Shown here: positions 43,620 to 52,690 of the stretch, piece after piece
Position numbering within the stretch: the stretch's first letter is position 1
How the letters are laid out: the number at the start of each line of letters is the position of its first letter
NCBI GenBank assembly: GCA_018261905.1
Contig: JAGTRU010000016.1
Coordinates: 1-64,000 of the forward strand
Source: Pseudomonadota bacterium
Lineage (GTDB): Bacteria > Pseudomonadota > Gammaproteobacteria > Burkholderiales > Rhodocyclaceae
Reading direction: 5' to 3'
DNA: 64,000 nucleotides
Program-made: the position numbers and the translations under genes
Notes under the pieces: generated by a model
Database searches by the model: none
Seen by the model: the letters and a program-made list of their open reading frames with translations, nothing else
Told to the model about the DNA's origin: nothing

Positions 43620-44852
43620 ATGGGCCTCACCGTTCTCTCCCCAGTCAGCGCCGCAGCCAGCGCTGTCGCTTCCGCCGGCCCGGCAACGGCAGCAGGATTG
43701 GCGGCCCCCGCCGCCGGTTTGCCAGCGGATTTTGCCGCTCTGCTCTCGCAATTCGGCAACAGCGAAGTCAGTAACGAACCATTGACCGCCAACCTGCCCG
43801 CCGAGCCGCCGCAAGCTGCTGATAGCCTGTCGGCAGAACTTGCGGCATTACTTTCCCAGTTGGCCGGCAACGGAATATCCAACGAGCAATTGGCGCAAAT
43901 GGCGTCCGGCCAACGCGATGCCTTGCCGGAGAAATCGGCCAAAGATAGCGCCACCGAAAACGAGCAGGACACGCTGGATCCGTCGGCCCTTGTCCAAAAT
44001 ATCCTGCCCACGCTTCCGCCCGTCGCCGCCCAGAGCGCGCCAGTCGAGCCCGACCAATCCAGTGACGAGACTGCCCTTGAGGCCTTGACCGGCTTGGCGA
44101 GCAAGCTTCTGCCCGACGGCAAAAAGAGCGATAACGAGGCCCGTCGCTGGTCAGCGAGCACGAGCGCCGAGGTGGACGAGGTAAGACCGGCAGGGGGGCC
44201 GACCAACCCGAATGGGGAAACAGTAGCCACCGGCAAGACGGACAAAGGCAGCCCGCCGCTGCCCGGAATTGATTTACGTAACACCCCATTGGCGCCGGCA
44301 AAAATTGCCGTCGACGCCCCCCCGGAGCCCCCCGTCGCGACACCTTTTAGCGTCGCCCTGAGCGCCGCCAGCACGGCTCAACAAGAAGCGACCAAGCAAC
44401 CGGCCGGCCGCCCCGAAATCCCCACCGCCCTGCATGATCAACAGTGGGGCCGCGACTTCGGCGACAAAATCGTCTGGCTGGCCAAGAATGACCAGCAGGT
44501 TGCGCAAATCAACATTAACCCGCCGCAACTCGGGCCGCTGCAGATCAATCTGAGTCTCAATGGCGATCAGGCTTCGGCGACCTTCACCTCGCCCCACGCC
44601 GAAGTTCGCCAGGCAATTCAGGATGCGCTGCCGCATTTGCGCGAAATGCTTTCGGCCTCGGGCATCAGCCTTGGTCAGGCCAACGTCGGGGCGCAGTTGC
44701 CACAACAGAACCGGGAAAACCCGGCTCAATTTGCGAACGGAACCCGCTCCAGTAATGAAAACGCTATACTTCCGAGCGATAACCATTCGGGCACAATCTC
44801 TGGCATGCAGGTCATTCAGCGAGGACGGGGCTTGGTAGACTTGTTTGCCTAA
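43620..44852 (+). CDS. fliK: Flagellar hook-length control protein FliK
   Basis: A 410-residue FliK. The long N-terminal part (about 1-275) is Ala/Pro/Ser-rich with little fixed sequence, as in ruler domains. The C-terminal domain (about 290-390) has the family core: VAQININPPQLGPLQINLSL (INPPxLG) and SPHAEVRQAIQDALPHLREM. It measures the hook and triggers the switch to filament export. ATG 43620 is chosen with AAGGA upstream; the frame is open earlier only as an overlap with fliJ. Confidence 0.94.
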   Translation: MGLTVLSPVSAAASAVASAGPATAAGLAAPAAGLPADFAALLSQFGNSEVSNEPLTANLPAEPPQAADSLSAELAALLSQLAGNGISNEQLAQMASGQRDALPEKSAKDSATENEQDTLDPSALVQNILPTLPPVAAQSAPVEPDQSSDETALEALTGLASKLLPDGKKSDNEARRWSASTSAEVDEVRPAGGPTNPNGETVATGKTDKGSPPLPGIDLRNTPLAPAKIAVDAPPEPPVATPFSVALSAASTAQQEATKQPAGRPEIPTALHDQQWGRDFGDKIVWLAKNDQQVAQININPPQLGPLQINLSLNGDQASATFTSPHAEVRQAIQDALPHLREMLSASGISLGQANVGAQLPQQNRENPAQFANGTRSSNENAILPSDNHSGTISGMQVIQRGRGLVDLFA

Positions 44853-44885
44853 GCAAGCCGGCACGATTAATTAGAGAGGGAATAC

Positions 44886-45443
44886 ATGGCAAAAATTGCC
44901 AAGCCAGCCGAAGAGAGCGTCGTTGAAGCTCCGAAAAGAAACAAAAAACTCCTGATCATCGTCGCGGCCATCCTCCTTCTCGTCGTCGCCGGTGGCGGAG
45001 CCGCCTTCATGCTGCTGAAAAAAGACGTCAGCGCTGACGACGAAGAAGCCGCCGACGAAACGACGCATGTGCAAAAGAAGAAAAAGGACGGCAAGGAACA
45101 GCCACCGGTATTTGTCAATCTTGACCCCTTTACCGTCAATCTGGTCCCGGAAACCGGCGATCAATATCTGCAGGTCGGCCTTTCCATCGAGCTCGAAGAA
45201 GCCACGGCCGAGGCCAGCTTGAAGGCGCAGATGCCGAAGATTCGCAACAATATCACCCTGATGCTTTCGTCCAAGAAGGCTTCCGAACTCCTGCCCAAGG
45301 AGGGCAAGGTCCATCTGGCCGAGAACTTGAGGGACGAGATCAACGCCGTCATCGAACCGCCGAAGAAAAACAAGAAAGGCGAAACCGTGTCCACGGTCGG
45401 CCCGGTCAAGTCCGTACTGTTCACCTCCTTTATTATTCAGTAA
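44886..45443 (+). CDS. fliL: Flagellar basal body protein FliL
   Basis: A 185-residue protein with a short cytoplasmic Lys-rich start, one membrane helix (about 20-40: KKLLIIVAAILLLVVAGGGA) and a periplasmic stomatin-like domain (FVNLDPFTVNLVPETGDQYL). FliL rings surround and support the stator. Ribosome site GAGAGGGA. It is followed 6 bp later by fliM. Confidence 0.95.
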   Translation: MAKIAKPAEESVVEAPKRNKKLLIIVAAILLLVVAGGGAAFMLLKKDVSADDEEAADETTHVQKKKKDGKEQPPVFVNLDPFTVNLVPETGDQYLQVGLSIELEEATAEASLKAQMPKIRNNITLMLSSKKASELLPKEGKVHLAENLRDEINAVIEPPKKNKKGETVSTVGPVKSVLFTSFIIQ

Positions 45444-45449
45444 GGATTC

Positions 45450-46466
45450 ATGGCGGGCGACTTTCTTTCCCAGGACGAGGTTGATGCGCTACTCAAGGGC
45501 GTCACCGGGGAAGCCGACGACCCCGAAGAAAGCGCCGGCGACAGTGGCGGCGTGCGTTCCTACAATCTGGGCACGCAGGAACGCATCGTGCGCGGCCGGA
45601 TGCCGACGCTGGAGTTGGTCAACGAACGCTTTGCCCGTTACCTGCGAATCGGCCTGTTCAACTACATGCACCGCAATGCCGAAATTTCGGTCGGACCGAT
45701 CCGCGTCCAGAAATACAGCGAATTCATCCGCAACCTGGTTGTCCCGACCAACCTGAATCTGGTCGTCGCCAAGCCTTTACGCGGCACAGCCCTCTTCGTT
45801 TTCGACCCCAACCTGGTTTTTCTGGTAGTGGATAACATGTTCGGCGGTGACGGACGCTTCCATACCCGTGTCGAAGGTCGCGACTTCACCCCCACCGAAC
45901 AGCGGATCATCCAGGGACTGCTCGACGTTGTCTTCACCGAATACTCGAAATCCTGGAAGCCGGTACACACCATCACCTTCGAATACATCCGTTCGGAGAT
46001 GAACTCGCAGTTCGCCAATATCGCCACCCCGTCTGAAATCGTTGTCTCGACAACCTTCACGCTGGAATTCGGCGGCGCCACGGCGGACATGCACATCTGC
46101 TTCCCGTACTCCATGCTCGAACCGATCCGCGACCTGCTCTACAGCACCATGCAGAGCGACCAGCTATCGACCGACAAACGCTGGATAGGCACCCTGCGCA
46201 AACAATTGCAAGGGGCCGAGGTGGAAATCGTGGCCCGCCTGGGGGATGGGAAAATCACCCTGGGGCAGATCCTCAAACTGAAAGTGGGGGATGTCATCCC
46301 GCTGCATATCCAGGAAAAAATTCAGGCCCTCGTCGACAATGTTCCTTTGATCGAATGCACCTATGGCCAGCAAAATGGCCAGTACGCACTAAAAGTCGAA
46401 CGTTTCATTGCCGCGGCGACCGACATACCGCCCGGCGAAGTGACGACGGGAGAAAGAAATGGCTGA
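45450..46466 (+). CDS. fliM: Flagellar motor switch protein FliM
   Basis: A 338-residue FliM. The N-terminal FLSQDEVDALLKGVTGE is the phospho-CheY-binding peptide, the middle domain carries the GGDGR motif (MFGGDGRFHTR), and the C-terminal SpoA-like domain (ITLGQILKLKVGDVIPL) joins FliN. The end overlaps fliN by 8 bp. Confidence 0.97.
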   Translation: MAGDFLSQDEVDALLKGVTGEADDPEESAGDSGGVRSYNLGTQERIVRGRMPTLELVNERFARYLRIGLFNYMHRNAEISVGPIRVQKYSEFIRNLVVPTNLNLVVAKPLRGTALFVFDPNLVFLVVDNMFGGDGRFHTRVEGRDFTPTEQRIIQGLLDVVFTEYSKSWKPVHTITFEYIRSEMNSQFANIATPSEIVVSTTFTLEFGGATADMHICFPYSMLEPIRDLLYSTMQSDQLSTDKRWIGTLRKQLQGAEVEIVARLGDGKITLGQILKLKVGDVIPLHIQEKIQALVDNVPLIECTYGQQNGQYALKVERFIAAATDIPPGEVTTGERNG

Positions 46467-46902
46467 GCAAATGGGAAATAGCGACAACATGGCAGACGGG
46501 ACGGAAGACCAAATCAGCGAGGATGACTGGGCGGCGGCGATGGCCGAGCAGGCCATCAGCGAATCGACGACAGCCCCGGCGGCCCAGCCCGCCGACATTT
46601 TCCCTTCCTTCGGCGGCAGTACCGGCGGCGGTGGCATGATGAACGAACTCGACATGATTCTGGACATCCCCGTCCAGATCACCGTCGAACTCGGCCGGAC
46701 CAAGATCACCATCAAGAATCTGCTGCAACTCGCCCACGGCTCGGTCGTCGAGCTCGACGCCATGGCCGGCGAGCCGATGGACGTTCTGGTCAACGGCACA
46801 TTGATCGCCCAGGGTGAGGTAGTCGTCGTCAATGACAAATTCGGCATTCGCCTGACCGACATCATTACGCCCTCCGAGCGGATGCGGAAACTCAATCGCT
46901 AA
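46459..46902 (+). CDS. fliN: Flagellar motor switch protein FliN
   Basis: A 147-residue FliN: an acidic N-terminal extension (about 1-65), then the SpoA domain ILDIPVQITVELGRTKITIK, LLQLAHGSVVELDAMAGEP and a VVNDKFGIRLTDI end. It forms the base of the C-ring with FliM. It overlaps the fliM stop. Confidence 0.96.
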   Translation: MAEQMGNSDNMADGTEDQISEDDWAAAMAEQAISESTTAPAAQPADIFPSFGGSTGGGGMMNELDMILDIPVQITVELGRTKITIKNLLQLAHGSVVELDAMAGEPMDVLVNGTLIAQGEVVVVNDKFGIRLTDIITPSERMRKLNR

Positions 46903-46960
46903 ACTCGATGCCAGTTTGCATTAAGATAGCGGCCTGATCCCCTCGTAGCCAGGTCGCCTG

Positions 46961-47365
46961 TTGCGTTTTCTTCTCCTGCTCCTCCCCGCTGCGGCCCATG
47001 CCGCCGACCCCGCCGGCAGCAATATTTCGCTCGGCACCTATGTCCAGGCGGGCTTGGCCTTGGCACTGATTGTCGGCCTCCTGTTCGGTACCGCCTGGCT
47101 GATGCGCAAACTGTCCGGCGGCCAGGGGTTTGGTCAGGGCGGCATGAAAATCATCGGCGGCGTTGCCCTCGGGCCGCGTGAACGCATCGTCTTGATCGAA
47201 GTGGGCGATGACTGGCTGGTGATCGGCATCGTGCCCGGGCAGATTCGCACCCTGCACCGCTTGCCGAAAGGCAGCGCGCTTCCGGAAAATCTGGCAACGA
47301 GCACTGAAAAGCCCTTTGCACTATGGCTGAAAGCCATAGCGGAGCGGGGCGGCAAGCATGCTTAA
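46961..47365 (+). CDS. fliO: Flagellar biosynthesis protein FliO
   Basis: A 134-residue small membrane protein: signal-like start ([14 protein letters not shown]), a membrane helix (about 25-45: [19 protein letters not shown]), and the FliO core [28 protein letters not shown] (quoted in part: [15 protein letters not shown]). It assists assembly of the FliP ring. The start is TTG at 46961; no in-frame ATG exists before the signal segment. It overlaps fliP by 8 bp. Confidence 0.9.
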   Translation: MRFLLLLLPAAAHAADPAGSNISLGTYVQAGLALALIVGLLFGTAWLMRKLSGGQGFGQGGMKIIGGVALGPRERIVLIEVGDDWLVIGIVPGQIRTLHRLPKGSALPENLATSTEKPFALWLKAIAERGGKHA

Positions 47366-48101
47366 ACGGCTACTGGCCGGCGCCGCCCTCCTTTTTCCGG
47401 CGGCCCTCGCCCTCGCCCAGGTCGGCGGCCTCCCCGCCGTCACCAGCACACCGGCCGCGGGCGGTGGCACCACCTATTCGCTGACCATCCAGACCCTGCT
47501 GTTGATGACGGCGCTGACCTTCATCCCGGCCGTCGTGCTAATGATGACCGGCTTCACCCGCATCATCATTGTGCTCTCCCTGCTACGCCATGCGCTGGGC
47601 ACCCAGACTTCACCACCGAACCAGGTACTGGTCGGGCTCGCCCTCTTTCTTACCTTCTTTGTCATGTCGCCGGTCCTCGACCGGGTTTATACGGAAGCCT
47701 ATCTGCCGCTCTCCGAGAACAAGATCAACGTCATTCAGGCGGCCGAACGGGCCGCCATACCGATGCGCGGCTTCATGCTCAAACAGACCCGCGAATCCGA
47801 CCTGGCATTATTTGCCGGCATCGCCAAAATCGACAGGATCGAAAAGCCGGAAGACACACCGATGCGCATTCTCGTCCCGGCCTTCGTCATCAGCGAGCTA
47901 AAGACGGCTTTCCAGATCGGTTTTATCGTATTCATCCCCTTTCTGGTCATCGACATGGTGGTGGCCAGCCTGTTGATGTCGATGGGGATGATGATGATGT
48001 CGCCGGTGATGGTCGCGCTGCCTTTTAAACTGATGCTGTTCGTGCTGGTTGACGGCTGGCATCTGGTCATCGGCTCCCTGGTCCAGAGTTTTGGCACATG
48101 A
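47358..48101 (+). CDS. fliP: Flagellar export gate protein FliP
   Basis: A 247-residue export-gate subunit with a cleavable signal peptide ([16 protein letters not shown]), four membrane helices and conserved stretches [35 protein letters not shown] and [18 protein letters not shown]. It forms the FliPQR pore. Overlaps fliO by 8 bp and fliQ by 4 bp. Confidence 0.97.
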   Translation: MLKRLLAGAALLFPAALALAQVGGLPAVTSTPAAGGGTTYSLTIQTLLLMTALTFIPAVVLMMTGFTRIIIVLSLLRHALGTQTSPPNQVLVGLALFLTFFVMSPVLDRVYTEAYLPLSENKINVIQAAERAAIPMRGFMLKQTRESDLALFAGIAKIDRIEKPEDTPMRILVPAFVISELKTAFQIGFIVFIPFLVIDMVVASLLMSMGMMMMSPVMVALPFKLMLFVLVDGWHLVIGSLVQSFGT

Positions 48102-48367
48102 CTCCGGGTACCGTCATGGAAATTGGCCGCCAGGCCATTGAAGTCACCTTGTTGATTTCGGCGCCGATGTTGTTGGCGGCCCTGGTGGTCGGCTTGATTG
48201 TCAGTATTTTCCAGGCCGCCACCCAACTGAACGAAGCAACGCTGCAGTTCGTCCCCAAATTGGTAGTAATGTTTGTCGTCCTGCTGCTGGCCGGTCCGTG
48301 GATGATCCAGTACCTGATGGATTACATTCAGCGCCTGTATGAGAGCATTCCCCAGTTGATCGGCTGA
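48098..48367 (+). CDS. fliQ: Flagellar export gate protein FliQ
   Basis: An 89-residue protein with two membrane hairpin helices ([20 protein letters not shown] and [18 protein letters not shown]) and the FliQ signature [19 protein letters not shown]. It surrounds the FliP/FliR pore. The start overlaps the fliP stop. Confidence 0.96.
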   Translation: MTPGTVMEIGRQAIEVTLLISAPMLLAALVVGLIVSIFQAATQLNEATLQFVPKLVVMFVVLLLAGPWMIQYLMDYIQRLYESIPQLIG

Positions 48368-48368
48368 G

Positions 48369-49154
48369 ATGATCAGCCTCACCTCCGCTCAGATCGACGT
48401 CTGGATCGCGGCCTTCATCTACCCGCTGGTACGCATTCTGGCCTTCGTTTCGACGGCCCCGCTATGGAGTACGGCCGGCATCCCGAGACGCACCCGGATC
48501 ATCCTGGGCATCAGCATTGCCGTAGCCATCAGTCCCAGCCTGCCGGCCATGCCGGATGTCCAGCCGGGCTCGCTCGACGGCTTATGGATCATGGCACAGC
48601 AACTCCTGATCGGGCTCGGCATGGGCTTCGCCGCAAAAATCATCTTCAGCGCCGTCGATCTGGCTGGCGAATTTATCAGCAACCAGATGGGCCTGGGCTT
48701 TGCCACGGCCTACGACCCCCTGAACTCGTCGCAAACTCCGGTGATCAGCGAATTCCTGACGATCATTTCGCTACTCGTCTTCCTGTCGCTGAATGGCCAC
48801 CTGCTGTACATCGGCACGCTGGCCCAGAGTTTTTCGGCCATTCCGGTGAGCGCCCTGGCCCTTGACCCGAACAGTTGGCACAATCTGGTTGAACTGGGCG
48901 GCCGGATTTTCTCGACCGGGCTGCTGCTCGCCCTGCCCGTCGTCGTTGCCCTGCTCATCACCAATATTGCGCTGGCGGTACTAACCCGCGCCGCACCGCA
49001 GCTCAATATTTTCGCCCTGGGCTTTCCATTGACCCTGACCGGCGGCTTCGTTGCCATCGCCATCAGCCTGAACTATCTGGCCGCCCCCCTCCAGGCACTC
49101 TACGAATTTGCCCTGAGCGCCCTGCTCGGCTTTGCCGTTCCAGCGCCCCGCTAG
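48369..49154 (+). CDS. fliR: Flagellar export gate protein FliR
   Basis: A 261-residue polytopic membrane protein with six predicted helices. Family stretches are LVRILAFVSTAPLWSTAGIP, SAVDLAGEFISNQMGLGFA and NIFALGFPLTLTGGFV. It is the single-copy subunit of the export pore. flhB, often next, is not here; instead a convergent lipoprotein gene overlaps its last 4 bp. Confidence 0.96.
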   Translation: MISLTSAQIDVWIAAFIYPLVRILAFVSTAPLWSTAGIPRRTRIILGISIAVAISPSLPAMPDVQPGSLDGLWIMAQQLLIGLGMGFAAKIIFSAVDLAGEFISNQMGLGFATAYDPLNSSQTPVISEFLTIISLLVFLSLNGHLLYIGTLAQSFSAIPVSALALDPNSWHNLVELGGRIFSTGLLLALPVVVALLITNIALAVLTRAAPQLNIFALGFPLTLTGGFVAIAISLNYLAAPLQALYEFALSALLGFAVPAPR

Positions 49155-49546
49155 TTGCGTTCGTTGAGCATGAAGGAATCGGCCTGCTGGCGTCGCAGCA
49201 GACGGATTTTCCCTTGCGCCACGCGGCGTGCGCCGAGGGTTTCCGATTCGATTCCCTCGGTATACTCAAGAATCTGATAGCTGTCGAAACCCTGCTGATC
49301 CTGCAGCAGGCTGGCTCGGCGCTTCAGTATCTGGATCGACTCGCCGGTGCCACCGGTATGGTAGCGCTTCATTTTCAGGGAAAAGCGATACGTGTCTTCG
49401 CCCGATTTGCTCTCTTCAATTTCCCAATTCGGGGCAAGGGGGTCGTACACAATGAATACCACGCCGCCCAGCGCCAAATTCGTTGACAACGTTGTGCAGG
49501 CACTTTGCGTCAATATCAGCAGCAGACATAACCAAATACGCGTCAT
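49151..49546 (-). CDS. Small lipoprotein of unknown function
   Basis: A 131-residue protein with a lipoprotein signal peptide (MTRIWLCLLLILTQSAC; lipobox QSAC, predicted lipid on C17). The mature part has no motif I recognise; it is polar and probably beta-rich (PNWEIEESKSGEDTYRFSLK). It overlaps the end of flgL by 4 bp, so it is co-transcribed with flgKL, and meets fliR tail to tail. A role at the basal body or in the envelope is possible from place only. Confidence 0.78.
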   Translation of the reverse strand: MTRIWLCLLLILTQSACTTLSTNLALGGVVFIVYDPLAPNWEIEESKSGEDTYRFSLKMKRYHTGGTGESIQILKRRASLLQDQQGFDSYQILEYTEGIESETLGARRVAQGKIRLLRRQQADSFMLNERN

Positions 49547-50499
49547 GAAATCAGGTCGAAGAGGCTGAGCTGGCTGGTTTTGACAAAAGACTGCTGCGAG
49601 GCCTCCAGTTGCATCTTTTGCTGATTCAGGCGGGAAATCGCCTCCGCATAATCCAGACCTTCAAGGTTGGCCAGTTGAGTGTCGTACTGGACCGCCAGAT
49701 CGGAACCGGCATTGGTCAGGGATTCCATCTGATTCATGCTCGATCCCACCGACGCCCGCACCCGGGAAACGTGATCGAGGGCGGTATGCAGATCGGCCAG
49801 CGCTTGATTGTAGTCCGGCGTTGGCGTCACCCCGCTCGACGAGTCCATGGTGTCGATCATATTGCGCAAGGAATCGAAAACGCTACGCCCGTTCAGGTTG
49901 CCGTTCGCATCCATGACGCGCATGAACACTTCCTGCCCGGACTCGGTGGTGGCGACGGTTTGCGACGACTCGACCTGCAGCATGCGGCGTCCGTCATCGC
50001 CGGCATAGGAAACCGCCGACGTGCCGGCCAGACTGTAATTGCCGCCCGTTCCATCGACATTGAAAGGCTTAATATTGGTACGGTTGCCGGAAAAAACATA
50101 CTCTCCGGCCCCGTCCTTGGTATTGGCGATATCGACCAAACTCTCGAAATTGCGCTTCAATTCCTCGGCGATGGCCTGTTTCTGCTGCGTACTGTAGGAG
50201 CTATTGCCCCCCTGCACGCTGCGTTCAATGACGTTTTGCAGCAAATCCGAAACCGCCCCCAACTGGGTATCGATGTACCCCAGCCGATCGGCGGCCGTTC
50301 CCTGGTTTTTCAAGAAGGCGCTGTTCACCTCCTTGCTCTGCGTCGTCAGCAAGGCCAGGGTTGCGTCAACCGGGTTGTCGCGCGGCGAAAGAATCTTGCG
50401 GCCGGTCGAGAGCTGGTTTTGCGTCTTGTAGAGATCGCCTTGACCATTGATGATGTTCGAGGTCCCCGAATAGAAGATCTGGCTGGTACTGATTCTCAT
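49543..50499 (-). CDS. flgL: Hook-filament junction protein FlgL (HAP3)
   Basis: A 318-residue flagellin-like protein: N-terminal MRISTSQIFYSGTSNIINGQ and LSTGRKILSPRDNPVDATLAL, C-terminal GLDYAEAISRLNQQKMQLEA. It lies 14 bp after flgK and joins the hook to the filament. Confidence 0.96.
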   Translation of the reverse strand: MRISTSQIFYSGTSNIINGQGDLYKTQNQLSTGRKILSPRDNPVDATLALLTTQSKEVNSAFLKNQGTAADRLGYIDTQLGAVSDLLQNVIERSVQGGNSSYSTQQKQAIAEELKRNFESLVDIANTKDGAGEYVFSGNRTNIKPFNVDGTGGNYSLAGTSAVSYAGDDGRRMLQVESSQTVATTESGQEVFMRVMDANGNLNGRSVFDSLRNMIDTMDSSSGVTPTPDYNQALADLHTALDHVSRVRASVGSSMNQMESLTNAGSDLAVQYDTQLANLEGLDYAEAISRLNQQKMQLEASQQSFVKTSQLSLFDLIS

Positions 50500-50513
50500 G
50501 ATTTCATCTCCGA

Positions 50514-52631
50514 CTAGGCGCGGGCGATCGACAGCAACTCGTCGAACAACTTCTGACCGACACTGATCGAGCGTGCCGAGGCCTGATACAACTGTTGGAA
50601 CTTGAGCAGATTGGCCGCTTCTTCATCAAGATTGACCCCCGAATCGGATTGCTGCGCGGCGGTCGCCTGATCGACCAGGGACTGCTGCGCCTCCTTGGTC
50701 ACCTCGATCTCGCGCGCCTTATTGCCGATATCGGACACCAATTGGGCATAGACCCCTTGAAAAGTTGACGTCGCCCCATCCGCCGTGTTCTGGGTCTGCA
50801 ACTTGCCCAGCAGCAGGATGTTCCCGCTATCCGAAACACCGACCGTTCCGCCGGTCGTGGCATCATTCATGTCGATGCTAAAGGTATCGCCCGGCTGCGG
50901 ATTGCCCTTCAAGGAGAAAAGAATCCGTCCCGTACCATCGGCCAATTCGTAAGTCAGGCCGGCTCCTGTCGGGGGCGGCGTCGAACTGGCCGGGTACTCC
51001 AAGGAATAGGTCGTCGCCGCACCGCTGCTCGTATACACCGTCACTTGCAAGGGCCCCGGATTCGTTACGCTGTAGGGACCGGAAGCATCACCCAAGGTCA
51101 GCGAAGCGCCATCGGCGCTGATGCCGATTTTGACCGGGAAAGCCGGGCCGGGAACCGAACTGCTGCTATCGAGGCGAACCCGATCAATCGAAACCTGCAT
51201 CGAACCGGCATTGGTCAAACCGACGCTGGCCTTGACCGGAAAACCGGCGGCAATCAAGCGGACATCTCCCGAGAGCCGGGAATCGATACTGATATTCTTG
51301 GCCATCTCGCGCGTCGGCTCGATCAGGAATGAATCGCCCACCGAGTAGGCCGCACCGTCATCGGCCAGGGTAAAACCCTGCGCCCCGCGCGAATCGGTAC
51401 GATCCGTGATCTGGGCATTCAGATCGGCGATCGAGGCCCCGGTCCACACGGTCTTGTCGGACAATCTCGTCAGCGAAAAGGCGGTCCCGGTATATTCAAG
51501 TCGATAGTCGCTGTTGGTCAAATCCGTAAAATAGTTGCCGGTACTCAGATTCGAGGTTAGCTCAGGCGCGGTAAAACTTGCCGTAACCACGGGACCGGCA
51601 GGATTCGAAGGCACCACCTTGGGATCGGGAAGGGTGAAAAAATCGGCCACGAAGCCCGGATCGCCCTGATTATTTCCCAACATATCCATCCCGACCTGGT
51701 GCTGGGCATTGAAAGTCAAGGCAAGATTTGCCGCCACCTTGCCCAGGGAATTGACCGCCTTGTCGAGCGTCTCGCTGCGGAAGCTGAGCAATCCACCCAA
51801 CTGGCCGCCGCTGATCGTGTCACTCGGCAATTCCAGCTTGCCATTGCCCAAATCCATGGCCACTGCAATCCGCGAAGAATCTTCCGCCGAGCGAACTGCC
51901 GATAGCTGATTGGCTCGATTGCCCATCACCAGCAATTGCCCCTTACCGATAAAGACCTCGATCCCGCCTTGTCCGGTGGATACCGTCTGCACCTTGACCA
52001 ATTTGTTCAATTCGCCGAGCAACTGATCGCGCTGGTCGAGCAGATCGTTGGCCGGCTGATCGACGGCCGCTTCGGCTGTCGTGATCCGCTCATTCAGATT
52101 GGCTATTTGTTGGCCGTAGGTATTGATCAGCCCGACCGTATCGCTAATCTGTTGATTGACCTGGCCATAGATATCGGAAATTCGCTGGTCGGCCCCCTGC
52201 AGCCGGGTGATCAGCGACTGCGCCGTGGACACCATGGCTTGCCGGGCGGGCAAGGAAGCGGGAGAAGCAACCACCTGCTGGACGCCCTTGAAGAAATCCT
52301 GCAACGCCGGCGAGACCCCGGCATTGGCGTCGGCCAGCAAGTCATCGATGACCTGGATCTGCTGGAAATAGCTATCGAGTGAACTCAACTGGGTTTCCGA
52401 CTGGTTAACCTGGTCGCTCAGGAAAGAACTGTACTGGCGCTGGATCGTGGTTACCTGAACGCCGCTGCCGGAATAGCCGGAGGCCGTCCCCATGGGAATG
52501 GAGGTCGCCTGCACGATGGACTGACGGCTGTATCCCGGGGTATTGGAGTTCGTTATATTGTGCTGCGTGACCAGCATGCCCAATTGGGCTGCCTGTATGC
52601 CACTTACACCGATGCCGAAGATTCCCGCCAT
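50514..52631 (-). CDS. flgK: Hook-filament junction protein FlgK (HAP1)
   Basis: A 705-residue FlgK. The N-terminus has GIFGIGVSGIQAAQLGMLVT and TNSNTPGYSRQ; the C-terminus has SGVNLDEEAANLLKFQQLYQ and ARSISVGQKLFDELL. The central region is longer than in enteric FlgK (about 550 residues), with extra beta-rich domains. ATG 52631 is chosen: AAGGAG precedes it and it gives the family start; the longer frame begins ahead of the sigma28 start site. Confidence 0.96.
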   Translation of the reverse strand: MAGIFGIGVSGIQAAQLGMLVTQHNITNSNTPGYSRQSIVQATSIPMGTASGYSGSGVQVTTIQRQYSSFLSDQVNQSETQLSSLDSYFQQIQVIDDLLADANAGVSPALQDFFKGVQQVVASPASLPARQAMVSTAQSLITRLQGADQRISDIYGQVNQQISDTVGLINTYGQQIANLNERITTAEAAVDQPANDLLDQRDQLLGELNKLVKVQTVSTGQGGIEVFIGKGQLLVMGNRANQLSAVRSAEDSSRIAVAMDLGNGKLELPSDTISGGQLGGLLSFRSETLDKAVNSLGKVAANLALTFNAQHQVGMDMLGNNQGDPGFVADFFTLPDPKVVPSNPAGPVVTASFTAPELTSNLSTGNYFTDLTNSDYRLEYTGTAFSLTRLSDKTVWTGASIADLNAQITDRTDSRGAQGFTLADDGAAYSVGDSFLIEPTREMAKNISIDSRLSGDVRLIAAGFPVKASVGLTNAGSMQVSIDRVRLDSSSSVPGPAFPVKIGISADGASLTLGDASGPYSVTNPGPLQVTVYTSSGAATTYSLEYPASSTPPPTGAGLTYELADGTGRILFSLKGNPQPGDTFSIDMNDATTGGTVGVSDSGNILLLGKLQTQNTADGATSTFQGVYAQLVSDIGNKAREIEVTKEAQQSLVDQATAAQQSDSGVNLDEEAANLLKFQQLYQASARSISVGQKLFDELLSIARA

Positions 52632-52650
52632 TTCCTGCTCCTTTGCAGTG

Positions 52651-52677
52651 TTATCGGCGCCAACTCCCAAACTTTGA
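52651..52677 (-). promoter_or_regulatory. Sigma28 (FliA) promoter of flgK-flgL
   Basis: On the minus strand TCAA (52677-52674), 15 nt, GCCGATAA (52658-52651). The -10 is a perfect FliA match and the -35 core fits 3 of 4. It lies between the flgJ stop and flgK, 20 bp from the ATG, marking flgKL and the lipoprotein gene as late genes. Confidence 0.75.
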
Positions 52678-52690
52678 GGGAAACCCGGAA

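Noticed and set aside
44860..44885. Sigma54 promoter before fliL
   Set aside because: CGGCACGATTAATTAG has GG, but no GC follows after 10 nt.
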